A DNA stretch of 64,000 nt, from assembly GCA_001051155.2 (NCBI GenBank), contig JYIP02000014.1, forward strand, positions 343,182 through 407,181, given 5' to 3'. The first letter of the stretch is position 1. The number at the start of each line of letters is the position of its first letter. The notes beneath the pieces were generated by a model. That model worked only from the letters and a program-made list of their open reading frames with translations, made no database searches and was not told the origin of the DNA. Below are positions 1 through 11,713 of the stretch, piece after piece. Source of the DNA: Chrysoporthe austroafricana (taxonomy: Eukaryota > Ascomycota > Sordariomycetes > Diaporthales > Cryphonectriaceae). The position numbers were made by a program, and so were the translations under genes.

Positions 1-1560
1 TCGACATTGCCTTCTCGGCCACCGATGCCGACCTGCATTGGGTCGTCTTCGACGACCTCCAAGGTGCATATCAGTACATGGTGAACAAAGCCACACCATG
101 GATGGAGATCCTCCGGACACTGTGGCGTCTCAATCCTGATATATTCCTGAACGGTCGTACTAATATTAAGGACGATATCTTGCCCCCCTTCTCCCTGTAC
201 GCCAACGCGACCGAGGTCCAAGACGAAACCTTTGAGCTGGCAAATGGAACTTACATCACCAAATACGACTGGTCAAATTTTGTCCGCTTCAGGGACTTCT
301 ACGGGATCTACGGCCCGGACGTCGTGGGATCGTGGTGGATCCACCCTTCTACTGAGTACTTCACTGGCAGTCAGCTTAGCCAGACGTTGACTGTGAGTGT
401 TAGCATGGGCCACGGTGCGTGTAGTAAAGCTTGATGCGCTAACAGATGAGCAGGTCCATCGAGAGTCGTCAACAGGAGACTCGGTCCAGCTCAACGTGTT
501 CCAGGATACTTCCCACTTCCGCGTTGGGAACGATACCCTTTCTCCAGCAGGCAAGATCTGGGGCCCCTGGTTATGGTATCTGGTGAGTCTTGCAGTCATC
601 TCATTACCTAACAAGCTGTGTAGCTAACAGAAGGCACTACAGAACAATGGCTCAAAAGAGGACGTAGAGCAGCGCCGACTCCAGGAGCTGGAGAAATTCC
701 CTTATACCTGGCTCAACAACACCGCATACCAATCCCGTGGGGAGATCACAGGCAGTCTCATCCTGAGCGACGGGCGTCCTGCAGCCGGCGCATCTGTCTT
801 CCTCGGGGACACGGACACGTCAATCCGACCCCTCATTCAGGGCACTAACTATTATTACACCACCCAAGCCGCCCCGGATGGATCCTTTTCCTTCCCGGCT
901 GTGCGCACAGGCGAATATGGTCTATATGCCTGGTCGGATGGTGGTGTCCTTGCAGATGTGTACACCAACGTGACGTTGACCCCGGTCTCCGTCGAAGAAG
1001 GCAAGACGACCGCGCTGGGTGAGCTGGCGTGGGAGCTGCCTACCGGCCTCACTCAGATCTTCCGTCTCGGCGACTTCGACAAGAACGCGACTGAGTTCGT
1101 CAACGGAGGGCTGCCTTATCAATTCGCCATCACGACCCTCAGCCCTGCGAACCTGACGTTCATCATCGGACAGTCGAACGTCTCGACCGACTGGTACTAT
1201 GCCATCTCCGATCTGGGCACTTGGACCATTCAGTTTCAGATTGATTCGGCAGATTTGCAGAAATATGGTAGCAACGGTACCGCGCTACTTAGTATCTCGC
1301 TCGCCAGCTATTCGCAGAGCCAGTCTATGGATATTGACGTAAATGGGATTGTTTTGGGTTCGCTGAACGATGATGTCCTGACGAGCGATCCAGCTCTATA
1401 TCGGTCAAGTAGGATCAGTGGGGAGTGGAGATTTATCCAGTATGAGATCGATCCAACGCAACTTGTGGCGGGTACAAACACCATTGGGTTTACTATCACG
1501 AGGTATACAGAATGGCGGGGCTTCATGTGGGATAGCATTTTTTTGGAGTGGCAGAACTAG
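1..1560 (+). CDS. Rhamnogalacturonan lyase, polysaccharide lyase family 4 (5' end outside window)
   Basis: Secreted enzyme family that cleaves the rhamnogalacturonan I backbone of pectin by beta-elimination. The gene enters the window already open in frame (first full codon at 3). Exons are 1-392, 454-582 and 643-1560; introns 393-453 and 583-642 have GTGAGT donors and keep frame. About 478 residues are visible, so roughly the first quarter of a typical PL4 enzyme of about 650 residues is missing, including the signal peptide. Seen in order: the end of the catalytic beta-sandwich, a short fibronectin-III-like middle domain after the second intron (GEITGSLILSDGRPAAGASV), and a C-terminal jelly-roll carbohydrate-binding-like domain ending in GFMWDSIFLEW. 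Several NxS/T sites fit a secreted glycoprotein. Family assignment is from recognition of the three-domain order and is firm; substrate detail is inferred from the family. Confidence 0.88.
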
Positions 1561-2492
1561 GCGAGCCCACCGCAAACGGCAGATTAGTATTCTTGAATGA
1601 AACAACTCCCACGCACATTACCTACATCATCAGCACGACCTTGAAGCGCATAATCCTGTCCAACGAGGCATCGAGAGAAGTATTTGTGGGCTCTTTATCC
1701 AGACGCAGCTTTCCAGAGCTTACTATAGGCATCAGTGGCGTTGAAGAGAGGGAACGCCTCACCCTGCATTCGACATTGTAACTCTCGGTGAAAGCGATCG
1801 CATCTTCGAAGTGGCCGCAATAAGCGCCTTGGCCAATAGTGCCTTGATTGCTATAGCTAGTTTAGCAGTCCCAACAGCGACTCACATATGACGTGTGAAA
1901 ATAGTAGAATATGTAGAAAAGGATCGTCGCGCGTTGGTCGAACCAACAAATGTCTGCTGGCGCCCTCCTAGTTCAGCCCAGGCTCGAGGCGGGCGACCCG
2001 ACGGGGGGGCCTTGCCCAGCTCGTCCCCGTCCGTTCACTATCTGCATTTCCAGGGCCGTCGTACATACCTACCAGTGAGGAGACTGAGTAGCTGCCTAGA
2101 CAATGCTGACACGGCAGGGCACATTTACAACTTAGCATACATCCATCCAGCTGTGCGGTAGGCTGCCTCGCAGCACGCCGTACAGGGCTGTCACACTACT
2201 CGGCGGCAGACGTGACCAATCATCAGATGGAAACCCAGCACCACGTCACAAGCAATACCGCTGGCTTACAGGTAGATACAACGTAAATACGTTAATATAT
2301 CTGCGGTGCATTTCTTACGTTGGAGGGACCCGGACTCTTATGCCTGGTCTCCTTTCCATTTTTCCCCCTTTCTTTTCTCCCTTCTCCCCCCCCCTTCCTC
2401 CTCTCTTTTCTTTCTTTTCTTTTTTGCTATTTTTAATTTCTAATATAAAAAGGAGCTCATGTTCCATTATAATTTCCTCCCAATAGTGCCTG
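1561..2492. other. Intergenic, no gene seen
   Basis: Only short frames without family resemblance. A pyrimidine-rich tract (about 2340-2425) and A/T-rich stretches lie between the lyase and the broken regulator gene. Confidence 0.5.
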
Positions 2493-3620
2493 CTAGTAGG
2501 AAATCCTACTAATGGCAAGAGAGACTATCTGTTTGATAATCTCAAATTCAAATTCAGAATTAATATCGGACCTCACCTTTGAGAGTCTCATGATCATCGA
2601 ATATATCTTAGAGAGTCGGGCAAGATCGGAGCCGGACTGACTTGTCGAGAAGATACAGTCAAGCAAGCATTGGAAACGGTCCACTTGCAAACGGATTAGA
2701 GCCTGTATCATATGGGCCTGCTCCTTCTCCGAGTACATGAACTCTATCGTAGGAGGGAATAATGCTGGGTTGTAGTCGCAAGCGTTGGCATGCTCTCTCG
2801 GTGTGCTGTAGAAGACCTGACTAGAGGCTGGGGCTGTGGCACGATCGCGCTTCTGTCCGTCTGTCTGTCGAGGCATTGGACCGCTTGCCGAGGACCTCGT
2901 CGCCTCGATTCGTCTGCTCAACTTCTGGATCCGCCGTTGGATGCATTCGAAGATCCCAGTCAGACAGTCGCAAATGACAACAAGTATCTTCCACATCTTT
3001 CCGAGCCCGTTGCAATCGACGCAGTCAAAGGCTGCACGACACTAGTAAATTATGCGCTTTTGAAGTTTGAGGACTTCGTCCAGATTCAAGGTGGCGAGAT
3101 GGAAGTCATCCTTTTCAAGTTGCTGCACGATGAGGAGCACGTCTTGTGTACATGTGCATGGTGTTACGCTGCTATTGCTGGTGCTCGTGGTCGAGGCCCC
3201 AGAATGGGATATTCCAGTTGCATCCGAGGACTCTACCTTGGTGTAGTTGTTTTCAGATGGGGCATGTGACGACGGGTATAACACGTTGAAAAAGCTCGCT
3301 ATTAGGGTGTTCTCTCCGACCACATTAATGTCTAGGCTAGGATGCATTGCCTCCGGTATGGCACCCACACATGTCGAGGCAACGTCGGCGAGATTCGCAT
3401 GTTCTTGTATATGCTGGCTATATGCCCCATATGCCCCATAATGCTGTTGATCATAATCATTCGTTGTTGCCGCCCCCATGCCGCCGTGCACAGATAAGTT
3501 TATCCGTTCCATACAGACAATTTCGAAGCTGATTTGTCGAGCCCATAGCGCCAGCAAACAGTACATGCAAAGACTCTTTGGGATAGCCGCCACGGAGAAC
3601 ACCATCGAGAGAAAGAACAA
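2493..3620 (-). pseudogene. AflR-type regulator remnant, interrupted by an in-frame TAG
   Basis: Two minus-strand frames, 3042-3620 and 2493-2996, lie in the same reading frame and are separated by TAG at 3044-3042 and 15 more open codons. Read through the stop they give an aflatoxin-regulatory (AflR) C-terminal-like domain: a TPCTCTQDVLLIVQQLEKDD segment, then NLDEVLKLQKRIIY, the stop, CRAAFDCVDC, and then KILVVICDCLTGIFECIQ, the usual order of that domain. No Zn2Cys6 cluster (CxxCxxxxxxC) is seen upstream, and the frame is closed again by a TAG just before 3620, so the DNA-binding half is missing or too eroded to recognise. In a working copy this family activates a secondary-metabolite cluster; no such cluster is visible here. 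A spliced model that removes the stop is possible, but I found no convincing donor/acceptor pair. Domain call moderately sure, pseudogene status inferred. Confidence 0.55.
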
Positions 3621-6600
3621 ACACTATTCCGCTGCGTCCTATAAATCCACATCTAGCTTAAGAATTTTTAATAAAACACACACTTGTTCATGCAACCATA
3701 GAAAGTAAGAGCAATCTTACCGGCCACTGTCGTATGCATATGGATCTCGGTGCATTTGGGGCGGGCGGTGACTACCTAAGCGGTGCATGCTACATTGAGC
3801 TCAAGGTCCACTTGTGCGCGGATGTTTCTAGGTGACCAATGCATCATAGACAGAAAGAACACTTCAGATGATTCTATGTGTTATTCCTCTATTGAGTCTG
3901 TCCTGCTGGCAATGTCCACTTTATACTTCATCCTATGCTAAGCTCTTACGCTCTTATCAAGATTGCTAACTACACAACTTTATCTACGCCGAGAAGGAGA
4001 TTATCAATAAAAACGGCAATAAGTTAAAACAGTTAGAACGACTTGTGGAAGTTACCAATAAATCAACACCAAAATGCCACCGACTTTCCATGAATATGCA
4101 CCAATTTCAAGCTCCTAATGTTAGTGTTCCGGGTCTAACTGATGAGACCACCTCCGTCCATCCATAGGACGGCAACGCCTAGGCCGTCATCTCTAATATC
4201 AGTCTCATTGAATCACCACATTCTTCTATAATAATGGCCATATAGAAGGAGTTGAGTCGAAGTGCCAGGGCTCCCTATCAGCCCGTACGCTCAGTAAAAT
4301 CATCGTGAGGTGCATATCGAAGAAACCCTGCAATAGTCGCAGTCTGCACAGGCTGAATTGCCAGTTTTCTGAGCCACTGAGGCTTCTAGTATGATGCAAT
4401 TTACGTAAAGAAAGCCTCGGGATGGTCATTGCGTCTTCATTAACTGTCAAATTGAAGAAGGGAAAAGTATGATATGGGACTGCGCTAGCCGCATTCCCGT
4501 TTGTAAATGAGGAAAGAATTCTCCACGCAGAAGCAGCTAAGCACGGCCGATGCTGACCGAAGATTCCCAGTGCCCAATCTTCGTTGTCCTCCTTAGCGTC
4601 CACTCTCCTTTCTCGTTCTTAGCCCCCGGTTCCCTTGTATGGCTCGCTGCAAGAACTGGCCGGCATACCAAAGGGTGTATGCATGCTTGAGGACGTTCGG
4701 AGTTGGAGAGGTGCTCGCCTGCTATTGTATGTCAGTTAGTGAGCGAAGTGTCCAAGGTATGGAGTAGGATTGTGAATCCCGCGAATTTGCAAGTGGTCTC
4801 AGGGAATAAGAAAGAAGAGAAGGGGAAGAGAAGGGACGAGAAAGAGAGATCATACCTACTAAGAGTTGGGCCATAACGTCCAGCTTAAGCACCACTGACA
4901 TGAGGCTGGTGACGGGTGAACTCTTCCAAGGGGTGTCTAAAGGTATTGGCGCGGTATTATATGCCATTCCGACGAATATCTGCGGTATCCCGACCAATAT
5001 CGGCGCAATCTGCGAAAGCCTAAACCATAAAGCCGTAGATGAGTAGAGCCACTATGGCAAAAAGTGGGACCATGGGCTTGATCATCATGATAGCCAACAG
5101 TACAAAGAGTTTGGGACCGAGAACGATTGAGCCGCGAACCGCGCCTACCTGAAAACTGAAGGTGTCGGCGTGATGAGTTTGATTGGCATCATGGCCAAGG
5201 TCTGCAAAGCCAAGATTAGCAAAAGAAAGACAAAAAGAGGGCGAGGTCAATTAATTCCTTACTGGTAACTTTCTGGCTAGAGCCAGCAGTAGAAAAAGGG
5301 TGAGACATCGTCAAGAATGAAGAGCATGAATTGATGCGTTTGGTGGACGGTATCTTCTCGTAGTGCAGAAAGAGCTCTGTGCAGTCCGCAAAAAGTTCAG
5401 ATAGAGCCAGGTTAAATATGTGGTGCTTGTTTGTCGGTCCACGATATTGGATGGCAATCAGATTGATCGAAACTTATATATTAGTAAATAGCTCTGAATT
5501 GTTCACGGTTACTGAATATTTCCGGGTAAGTGTATCATGTACTGAAACGCTTCAAATTAGTTAATATTCACCGAATGGCTTAGAGTTGTTTGTGTGAGTG
5601 AATAATAAATTACCAAATTCATTAGAACAAGAAAATTCAATTTCAATTTCAACCTGTTCAAAATCACAGTAAGAAGAAGGAAGGAGGTGAAGTGAAGGAG
5701 GTGAAGCGAAGGAGGTGAAGCGAAGGTGAAGTGGAGGTGGTTCAGGTGAAGGGGAGAGACGGTCCAACGTTGAATGGTGCTCGCCTGGTAATCTCCGGCC
5801 ATCCCCTCTGTTGCCACCACATTTTACGACGCAGCACGCTTCTTTAAGATGAGGGGCTTCCACGCCATGACACTGCAAGCTCTTCCTGATCGGCATGCGG
5901 TCATGCAGCACACGTTGCGATACCTCGAGGTCTTGGACGCAATCTCATCGGCCTGCTGACTATCAGATAAGAGGGCCCGGAGCAGGGTACTGACTCGAGA
6001 GTGACGGAAGTGGCTCTGGGCGGAGCGCAAAGCGGTGTCGCAATCGTGAAGGGAGCAGTCGAGGTCGATGTGAATCTAGTACCGGCTTCCTCATAATGCC
6101 GCCTAAGCATCCGCATATCCCGCTTGTGCTGTGCAGCATGGACGCGGAATAATGTTGAAGACTTGTCCAACCAGCTAGTAGCCTTGTAACAACTCAACCA
6201 TCCTCATTCTTTTCTATTGCTGGTGGGATGAGGGTCGGGCAACGCAATCTACAACATTCGCAGAAAGACTTCACAACATGCAAGAACGCAGTGTTTTGTA
6301 ACGAGGACAGGAGTCAGCCGATCGGGCCGTGAGGGTATGGTAATTGTGATTGTGTAGCAGGGCCGATGGTCCGTCAGTTTGACGGTGAATAGAGCTATTT
6401 ACAGCTATCAAATGATTCATGGCGTTTTTATGTAGTCTTCTGAAACCTAGCATCCAGCGTTTCCTGTAGTGATCCTTCCTTGATCAGACGTGGCCAAGTA
6501 CAGACATACTTGACATGCTCTACTTACGTGAGCAATGGTACAGGCTATAGCTAGCTTGAAGAAGCGATGAGCACTGTGATTGTAGTCGCGATGTCGATCG

Positions 6601-7411
6601 TTATTTGACGACGCTAGTCTGTCAACTAACATATTTTAAGTAGTCATCGTGCTACATTTATTGAGCTATCTTTTTGCAGGCGAGTCGGATACTCGGACGT
6701 TTGGGGAGATTCAAAGTGATTACGATCTCTAAGGTCTCGGAACGAAGAGTAATAATGATACAGACCTCGTTTTACACATGTCACGAAGGCTAGCCCAAGG
6801 ATGCAGTAGGCTGATAAGCCCAGGATAGAGTGAGAAGCGGCTTTTCTTGCATCAAGTCCCAAGGGTGGAGTGTTTATGTTCCAGGGCCTTTTGGAACGAA
6901 CTAAAAGTGACAAGTATCTTTTCTTCACATTTCAACGCTCTAAGGCACACGAAGTGGGATGACGAGACGAACCAAGGGAACTCAATTTATGTACCTAATA
7001 CAACGCCTCTAGGTCTAGAGGCAATACGTTGACAACTTGCAGTGGGGGCTGAATAATGACCGCCTAGACATTCTAGCTCAAAGCGGACCTTTCCTCTCCA
7101 CCATAATAAAGTCCGTTGTGTGGCTTAGTTAGGCTGGCGATGCGGTTCGGATGTGATTGAGCCCTCGTCAACGCTAATTTCATATACATCCTCTAAATCT
7201 GTGGCCGGAGCGCAGTAGCTCTCCTCCGAAGACCCGCCTGCACTCTTGGGTTTCTCCTGATGGCTAAGCTAGCTGTGAGACTAGAAATTTGGCGAGAAAT
7301 ATCACGATAAGCATCTTCTCTAGCTTTTTGTTTGCTCGTATCCCCTTTCACCAGCATTCTTCTCCTCTTGCTCGAGCTTTGCGATGGAGTAGATTACCGC
7401 GAAGCGGACTG
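3621..7411. other. Gene-poor, A+T-richer region with eroded frames
   Basis: No intact gene. On the minus strand 4860-5250 holds a hydrophobic segment (FVLLAIMMIKPMVPLFAIV) followed, after a one-base frame slip near 5025, by another apolar stretch (APILVGIPQIFVGMAYNTAP): a possible decayed membrane protein. At 5700-6197 (-) protein-like stretches jump between all three frames (for example DMRMLRRHYEEAG, then STLLRALLSDSQQADEIASK), again as expected of a decayed gene. Families not recognised. Confidence 0.35.
5681..5722 (+). repeat. Short 14-bp tandem repeat
   Basis: Three head-to-tail copies of aaggaggtgaagYg, followed by degenerate purine-rich copies to about 5756. It lies inside the eroded region and has no coding context. 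Confidence 0.7.
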
Positions 7412-8344
7412 CTATGAGGCGGAAGCTGGGGATTGGGATGGACAACCTTGGCCACGGGGAGGCTCTTGTGGCAGTCTGCCCCACGTGTTGGACGGCCCGT
7501 AAGGACCGGCGGGCTGGAACGCACCGCCAGTACCAGGTAAAGATTGAGGCGGACCTGAGCTGCCCTGGCCGGAGGGCCCGCTCTGCCATGGTAGACCAGG
7601 ATGAGCGTTGACTTTTGAGGCCCTCGTTCTCGGCGTGGCACTAGAGGACGGTTCCTCGTATCCAAATACAGTATCGGCCGTCAGCTGCAGCGCCTGTTCG
7701 TCCACTCCATCTAGAAAAGCTAAGCTCATACTATCGAACGATTGATGAAATAAAACATCTCTACTGACACTTCTTCCGCTCGGGCCTCGCCAATGAGGTC
7801 CTAGACGGCTCGGCATGTCGTAGAAGTCTTGATATCCCGACGCAAAGAGCCTAGAAAGCAATAGGGATTGTCTTGGTTTCAGATGTGATACAGCGGGTGA
7901 GGATGGTTGAAGCGTTGTTGTGGAGATATCGTTGGAAAAATCTGTAAGCGATGTCTTGCGAAGGAAAACACCTTCCTCAGCTTCTCGCACTTGAAACCAT
8001 TTAATTATATATACATAGTACTCTGAGTATAAGAACCATTTAAAATCACCTCCTCGTAGCTTCTGTGATTCGAGAAGTCTACCTGACGTGTGCTCGAGTG
8101 ACTAGGAGGAGACGGTGAGTTCCGAAGTACCATCAGCCCCAGCCACGCTATGCGACGATGGTCATGTAGAGCTGATAGAACGGACATCGTATCTAAATGC
8201 CCGAGTGGTGTAAGTAGGTACTCGTTCGCTACTTGCCTTCGAGTAAAGCCGTGACAACGCTTGACAGACAGAATCAATTTCCTCGGCATGAAGCGGAACT
8301 GCATGTGGCTTGCCGCGCGAGAACATATTGGCTAGAATGTTCAA
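7412..8344 (-). other. Possible decayed protein-coding region, unrecognised
   Basis: The minus strand is open for 192 codons at 7412-7990. The frame begins without an ATG (first ATG well inside), and its C-terminal third is Gly/Pro/Ser-rich. Two further frames (8005-8304 and 8162-8344) continue upstream in different phases. The composition looks protein-like, but no domain is recognisable and no splice pair joins the pieces cleanly. It may be a hypothetical gene with unrecognised introns or a relic. Confidence 0.25.
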
Positions 8345-9285
8345 ACTGGCTGCAAGAACTAGGCAGAGTAGTGATGCTGAAACGGTGTTCCCCCAAAGGC
8401 TAATAACAAACTTTCAGGAAAATGAGCTTGGTCGTGATATCGAAGATTTAAAATAGTTCTAATCCGCTCATTCAGTTATCAGCTGGGCAAGTAAGCGGAT
8501 AAATACGCGACGGAGAGGAGAACAGTTCCGAAAGCGACAGATGTATTCGTAACGAGCATGGAATTATTGAAGCGGACCTGTCTGAAATAGATGCCGATGG
8601 CGTGCGATGGAGATAGCGTCCATTGGAATATTGATAGCTTGGTATAGTAGTATGTATGAAGAAATAGTAAATTTATCAATTTTAAAAGCTGTAGCAATAT
8701 CCTACAGAAGAACTTCTTGGACCTTCCTTGCCTGCAGCGGCTACCTTGCCCGTTGCGTATTTTGCCAAAGCTTCCTAAATGGGCGATCGCGATAGCACGC
8801 TTTCTTCTTCAGCTACTTTCTTTAACCCACGTAGGATTTTATTTGAAAAGCGGGGGTGGTTACTGTAGGTACTTCCGTACGTGAAGTTCGACCAATCCCT
8901 CCTTCGTATTCCAAAATTGATCAATCCTTCCTCAGTAAGTTATGGCAGGAAACAGAATTAAGAATACGCCGCTCCATTGAATCACCAACGGATTTATACT
9001 CGTGGCGAGAGGCCGCTCTCGGCGCTATGCCGGCCCGTCTACGGAGCATCGTAGTAAGCCAACATGTCTAGCCTAGTCGGGATAGACTACTTATATGACG
9101 GCGAACGACATCAACATGTTCTCGGTCTGTATATGATGGACAACTATCAGAATTCGAGCAGGGTCGCGGACCAGAGGCACAGGAAGGAGCATGGGTGATG
9201 ATCATGGACGCCTCAGCCTTCGGCAGAGACAATGCTCTATGATAGGGCAGGTATCTATAGTCGCTCTCTCGCGTTCTCGGCACTT
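8345..9285. other. Intergenic, no gene seen
   Basis: Only frames of up to about 70 codons on both strands; nothing recognisable. It includes the 3' flank of the Mcp1 gene. Confidence 0.4.
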
Positions 9286-10381
9286 CTATTGGCCAACAGT
9301 GGCGTATATCTCATCATAGGCCTTTCCAACCCAGCCCTCCATCCTGCCGGCCCTCGCCACAATCCCCAGCCCACCAACCGCCCACAATGCCGTCCCGACA
9401 ATCGCAGTGCCGTTCACCCAGAGCCATATGCGCCTCCTCCTTTTCCTCCGGCGCACGTCCTCCTCGCGGTTCCTCGTGCTCCCCACGCTCTTCAGATCCG
9501 CCCTCCAGCCGGCCAGCTGCGCGAGGCCGATCCACTTGGCCCACCCCCAAACCATGTGTCCACACCCCACGCCCAGCAGCCCCGCGTAGGCGAGGTACGA
9601 TGTGGCGGGGTGCCGCGCGAAGCCGTGCGCCACGTACGCCAGGCCGATGTTGCTGCTGTCGCCCTCGACGTGTACAGGAAGCAGGCGGTTCATAAAGACG
9701 TGCGCGGAGAGCAGCACCGAGAAGCCGTAACCCGAGAGCGAGATGATGCTCATATGCGGCCAGGGGCTCCTGCTGCCGCCGCCCGCCGACAAGGTGGTCG
9801 AGAAGGAGGAAGACTTCTGCGGGAACACGGCGGGTGTGGCACCGCCGTAGCGCTTGAGGTTCTGGGCACGGCGCACGAGGCGCAGGGCGACGCCGGAAGC
9901 GATGTGTGCGGCGATGGGGAGGGCGACAAAGAGGGGTTCGGTGAGCGGGGTCTGGTAGATCTCGCGGGCGAGAAGCAAGTAGGACTCGGAAGCGGGGACG
10001 GAGCGGGTAACGAGGGGTATGAGGGAGGTGTTGGCGATGTGGATGCTGGTGAAGATGGAGAGGGCATAGGTTGACCAGCGCTGGACGCGTGTGACTGGGC
10101 AAGCGAGCGGTGTTAGCCTTCCGCGTCTCCGTTTCTTTTTGGGGGGAGGGGGCGAGGATAGTACGGTAGTATATGGACCCATGACTGTTCCCGCTGAGGC
10201 CTAGAGACGAGGTACGCCCATGGCCTGATCCGACAGACCTCTCTGTCGGCTCATCTTCCTTGGACTCTTCCGGTAGAGGGGGCAGCTCCTTGTCCGTGTC
10301 TGCGATGGGCTGTGGTTCGAGCTGTAGGAGAGAGATCAGCGTCTCCTGGGACGGTGTCGTCCTCAGAGACCTGGAGTCCAT
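9286..10381 (-). CDS. mcp1: Mcp1 family mitochondrial outer-membrane protein (DUF1691)
   Basis: Predicted 341-residue membrane protein. Exons are 10381-10165 and 10094-9286, with a 70-nt intron (donor gtacta, acceptor cccag); the junction gives SIYYLTRVQRWSTYALSIF, the conserved start of the membrane domain in this family. The first 72 residues are polar and probably cytosolic. They are followed by about five apolar helices containing IHIANTSLIPLVTRSVPASE, HIASGVALRLVRRAQ and LSAHVFMNRLLP, whose histidines match the haem-protein-like (succinate dehydrogenase cytochrome-b-like) fold proposed for DUF1691. In yeast, Mcp1 suppresses loss of ERMES/Mdm10 and works with Vps13 in mitochondrial lipid supply; role here by homology. 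It is divergent from the C2H2 gene across about 450 bp. Start chosen at the first ATG of the only open N-terminal frame. Confidence 0.85.
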
Positions 10382-10828
10382 CGTGGCGTTCCTCTGTCCT
10401 GGGCCCCGGCACCTTGTGGAGCAGTCATGGGGTGGTTTGGGAAGAGGTGAGTGAGGTCAAAGTCGCGATCCACGCATGCTGTGAAATGTTGAGGAACTTG
10501 GGGTAGCACGCCTCCTGCCTTGTCCCCTGTAAGCACCCTTGTCGCCCAGCGCTGTGACCTTGACAATCTGGGGTCTCGGGTCCACTGGAAATGCCCCCTA
10601 AAGGCTTGCAATGGGCCTGTCAGGACGCCGCCATTACTGTGTACTGTACGCACCCTGCGTTCTTCAGCCGCCGGCAAGGTACTCAGTACGGACATACATA
10701 CAGTTGATGAGTCGGCAGGCAACCAGCGCCAAATACAGTGGGACTGTCAACGCGAACCCACTAATCACAACAACAACCTCTCCAGACGACTCCGGAAGAG
10801 CAGCCACCGCAACCTCACATCTTCAAAG

Positions 10829-11353
10829 ATGCCACCAAGACACCAGACTCTCCCGCAGGCCCAGACGGCCTCCGCCCGCGAGGCGATGTCCTCCTTCTAC
10901 TGCCAGCTGTGCGCCAAGGGCTACAGCAGGCACAACGAGTATGAGGCCCACCTCTCGTCCTACGACCACTCCCACAAGGTCCGCTTGAAGGAGATGCGCG
11001 CCATGACGCGGGACCCGACGGCCGCCGCGCGGGCGCGGAAGGCGGAGGCCAAGGCCGATGGGGTCATCAGCATCCAGCTTGGGGCGAGCGGCGGCGCAGG
11101 GGCTGCCGGGCCGGGCAGCGGGGCCGGAGGCGCCGGCTTCAAGAAGGGCGGCTTCAAGAAGAGCGGGTTCAAGAGCGCTTTCCCGCCCGCCGGCGGGGAG
11201 GAGGAGCAGCGGGACGGGGATGCGAAGAGGGAGGATGCGGAGGAGAACAGGGTCAAGAGTACGGCGCTGTTGGGCACCTCGGCCGCGGACATGGAGAGCG
11301 ACACCGAGGACGAGGGATATGAGGTTTACGACCCGCGATTTCCTACGGACTGA
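10829..11353 (+). CDS. C2H2 zinc-finger protein (GPATCH8/ZNF804-type finger)
   Basis: Single exon, 174 residues. Near the N-terminus (about residues 23-60) lies one finger of the form FYCQLCxKGYxxxNEYEAHxxSYDHxHKxRLKEM. This resembles the U1-like finger of human GPATCH8/ZNF804 and of small fungal nuclear 'C2H2 finger domain' proteins. It is followed by a basic alanine-rich helix (TRDPTAAARARKAEAK), a Gly-rich stretch with repeated FKKGGFKKSGFKS, and an acidic tail (DMESDTEDEGYE). The likely role is RNA-related nuclear work, inferred from this finger class only. The frame is open about 300 nt further upstream, but the ATG at 10829 is preferred because the upstream part has no conserved look. 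Confidence 0.8.
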   Translation: MPPRHQTLPQAQTASAREAMSSFYCQLCAKGYSRHNEYEAHLSSYDHSHKVRLKEMRAMTRDPTAAARARKAEAKADGVISIQLGASGGAGAAGPGSGAGGAGFKKGGFKKSGFKSAFPPAGGEEEQRDGDAKREDAEENRVKSTALLGTSAADMESDTEDEGYEVYDPRFPTD

Positions 11354-11713
11354 GGTTACTCTGAAGGGGACAAAGAGGCTCCTCCATTGGAGAGTGTCAC
11401 TGATGCCCAGTTCTCAGGAACCGAACCGCGGCTTGGGAAAGATATTAGGAGCAGTCACAACGAAGGACCTGCAACACCTCTGGTCAACGCGCATACGTCC
11501 CACGCCTCCTGGAGACTTCACGGACGGCTCAGCAATCCCGATCAAGCCACAAACTCTAAGATGAATATAACCCTGCGCAATCTGATGAAGGATTCAATTT
11601 TCCCACCGAAGTACGACTATGATGTGGAGTCCCACCGCCGGAACGCCAACAATCACGATGCAGGGGCCCTCTGCCACGCTCCAGGCAAGCTATGACAGCG
11701 CAGATACTGTCTA

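Noticed and set aside
9314..10381. 355-codon minus-strand frame overlapping Mcp1
   Set aside because: Only its first 72 codons are real (Mcp1 exon 1); beyond the splice donor it reads an Arg/Pro-rich wrong frame.
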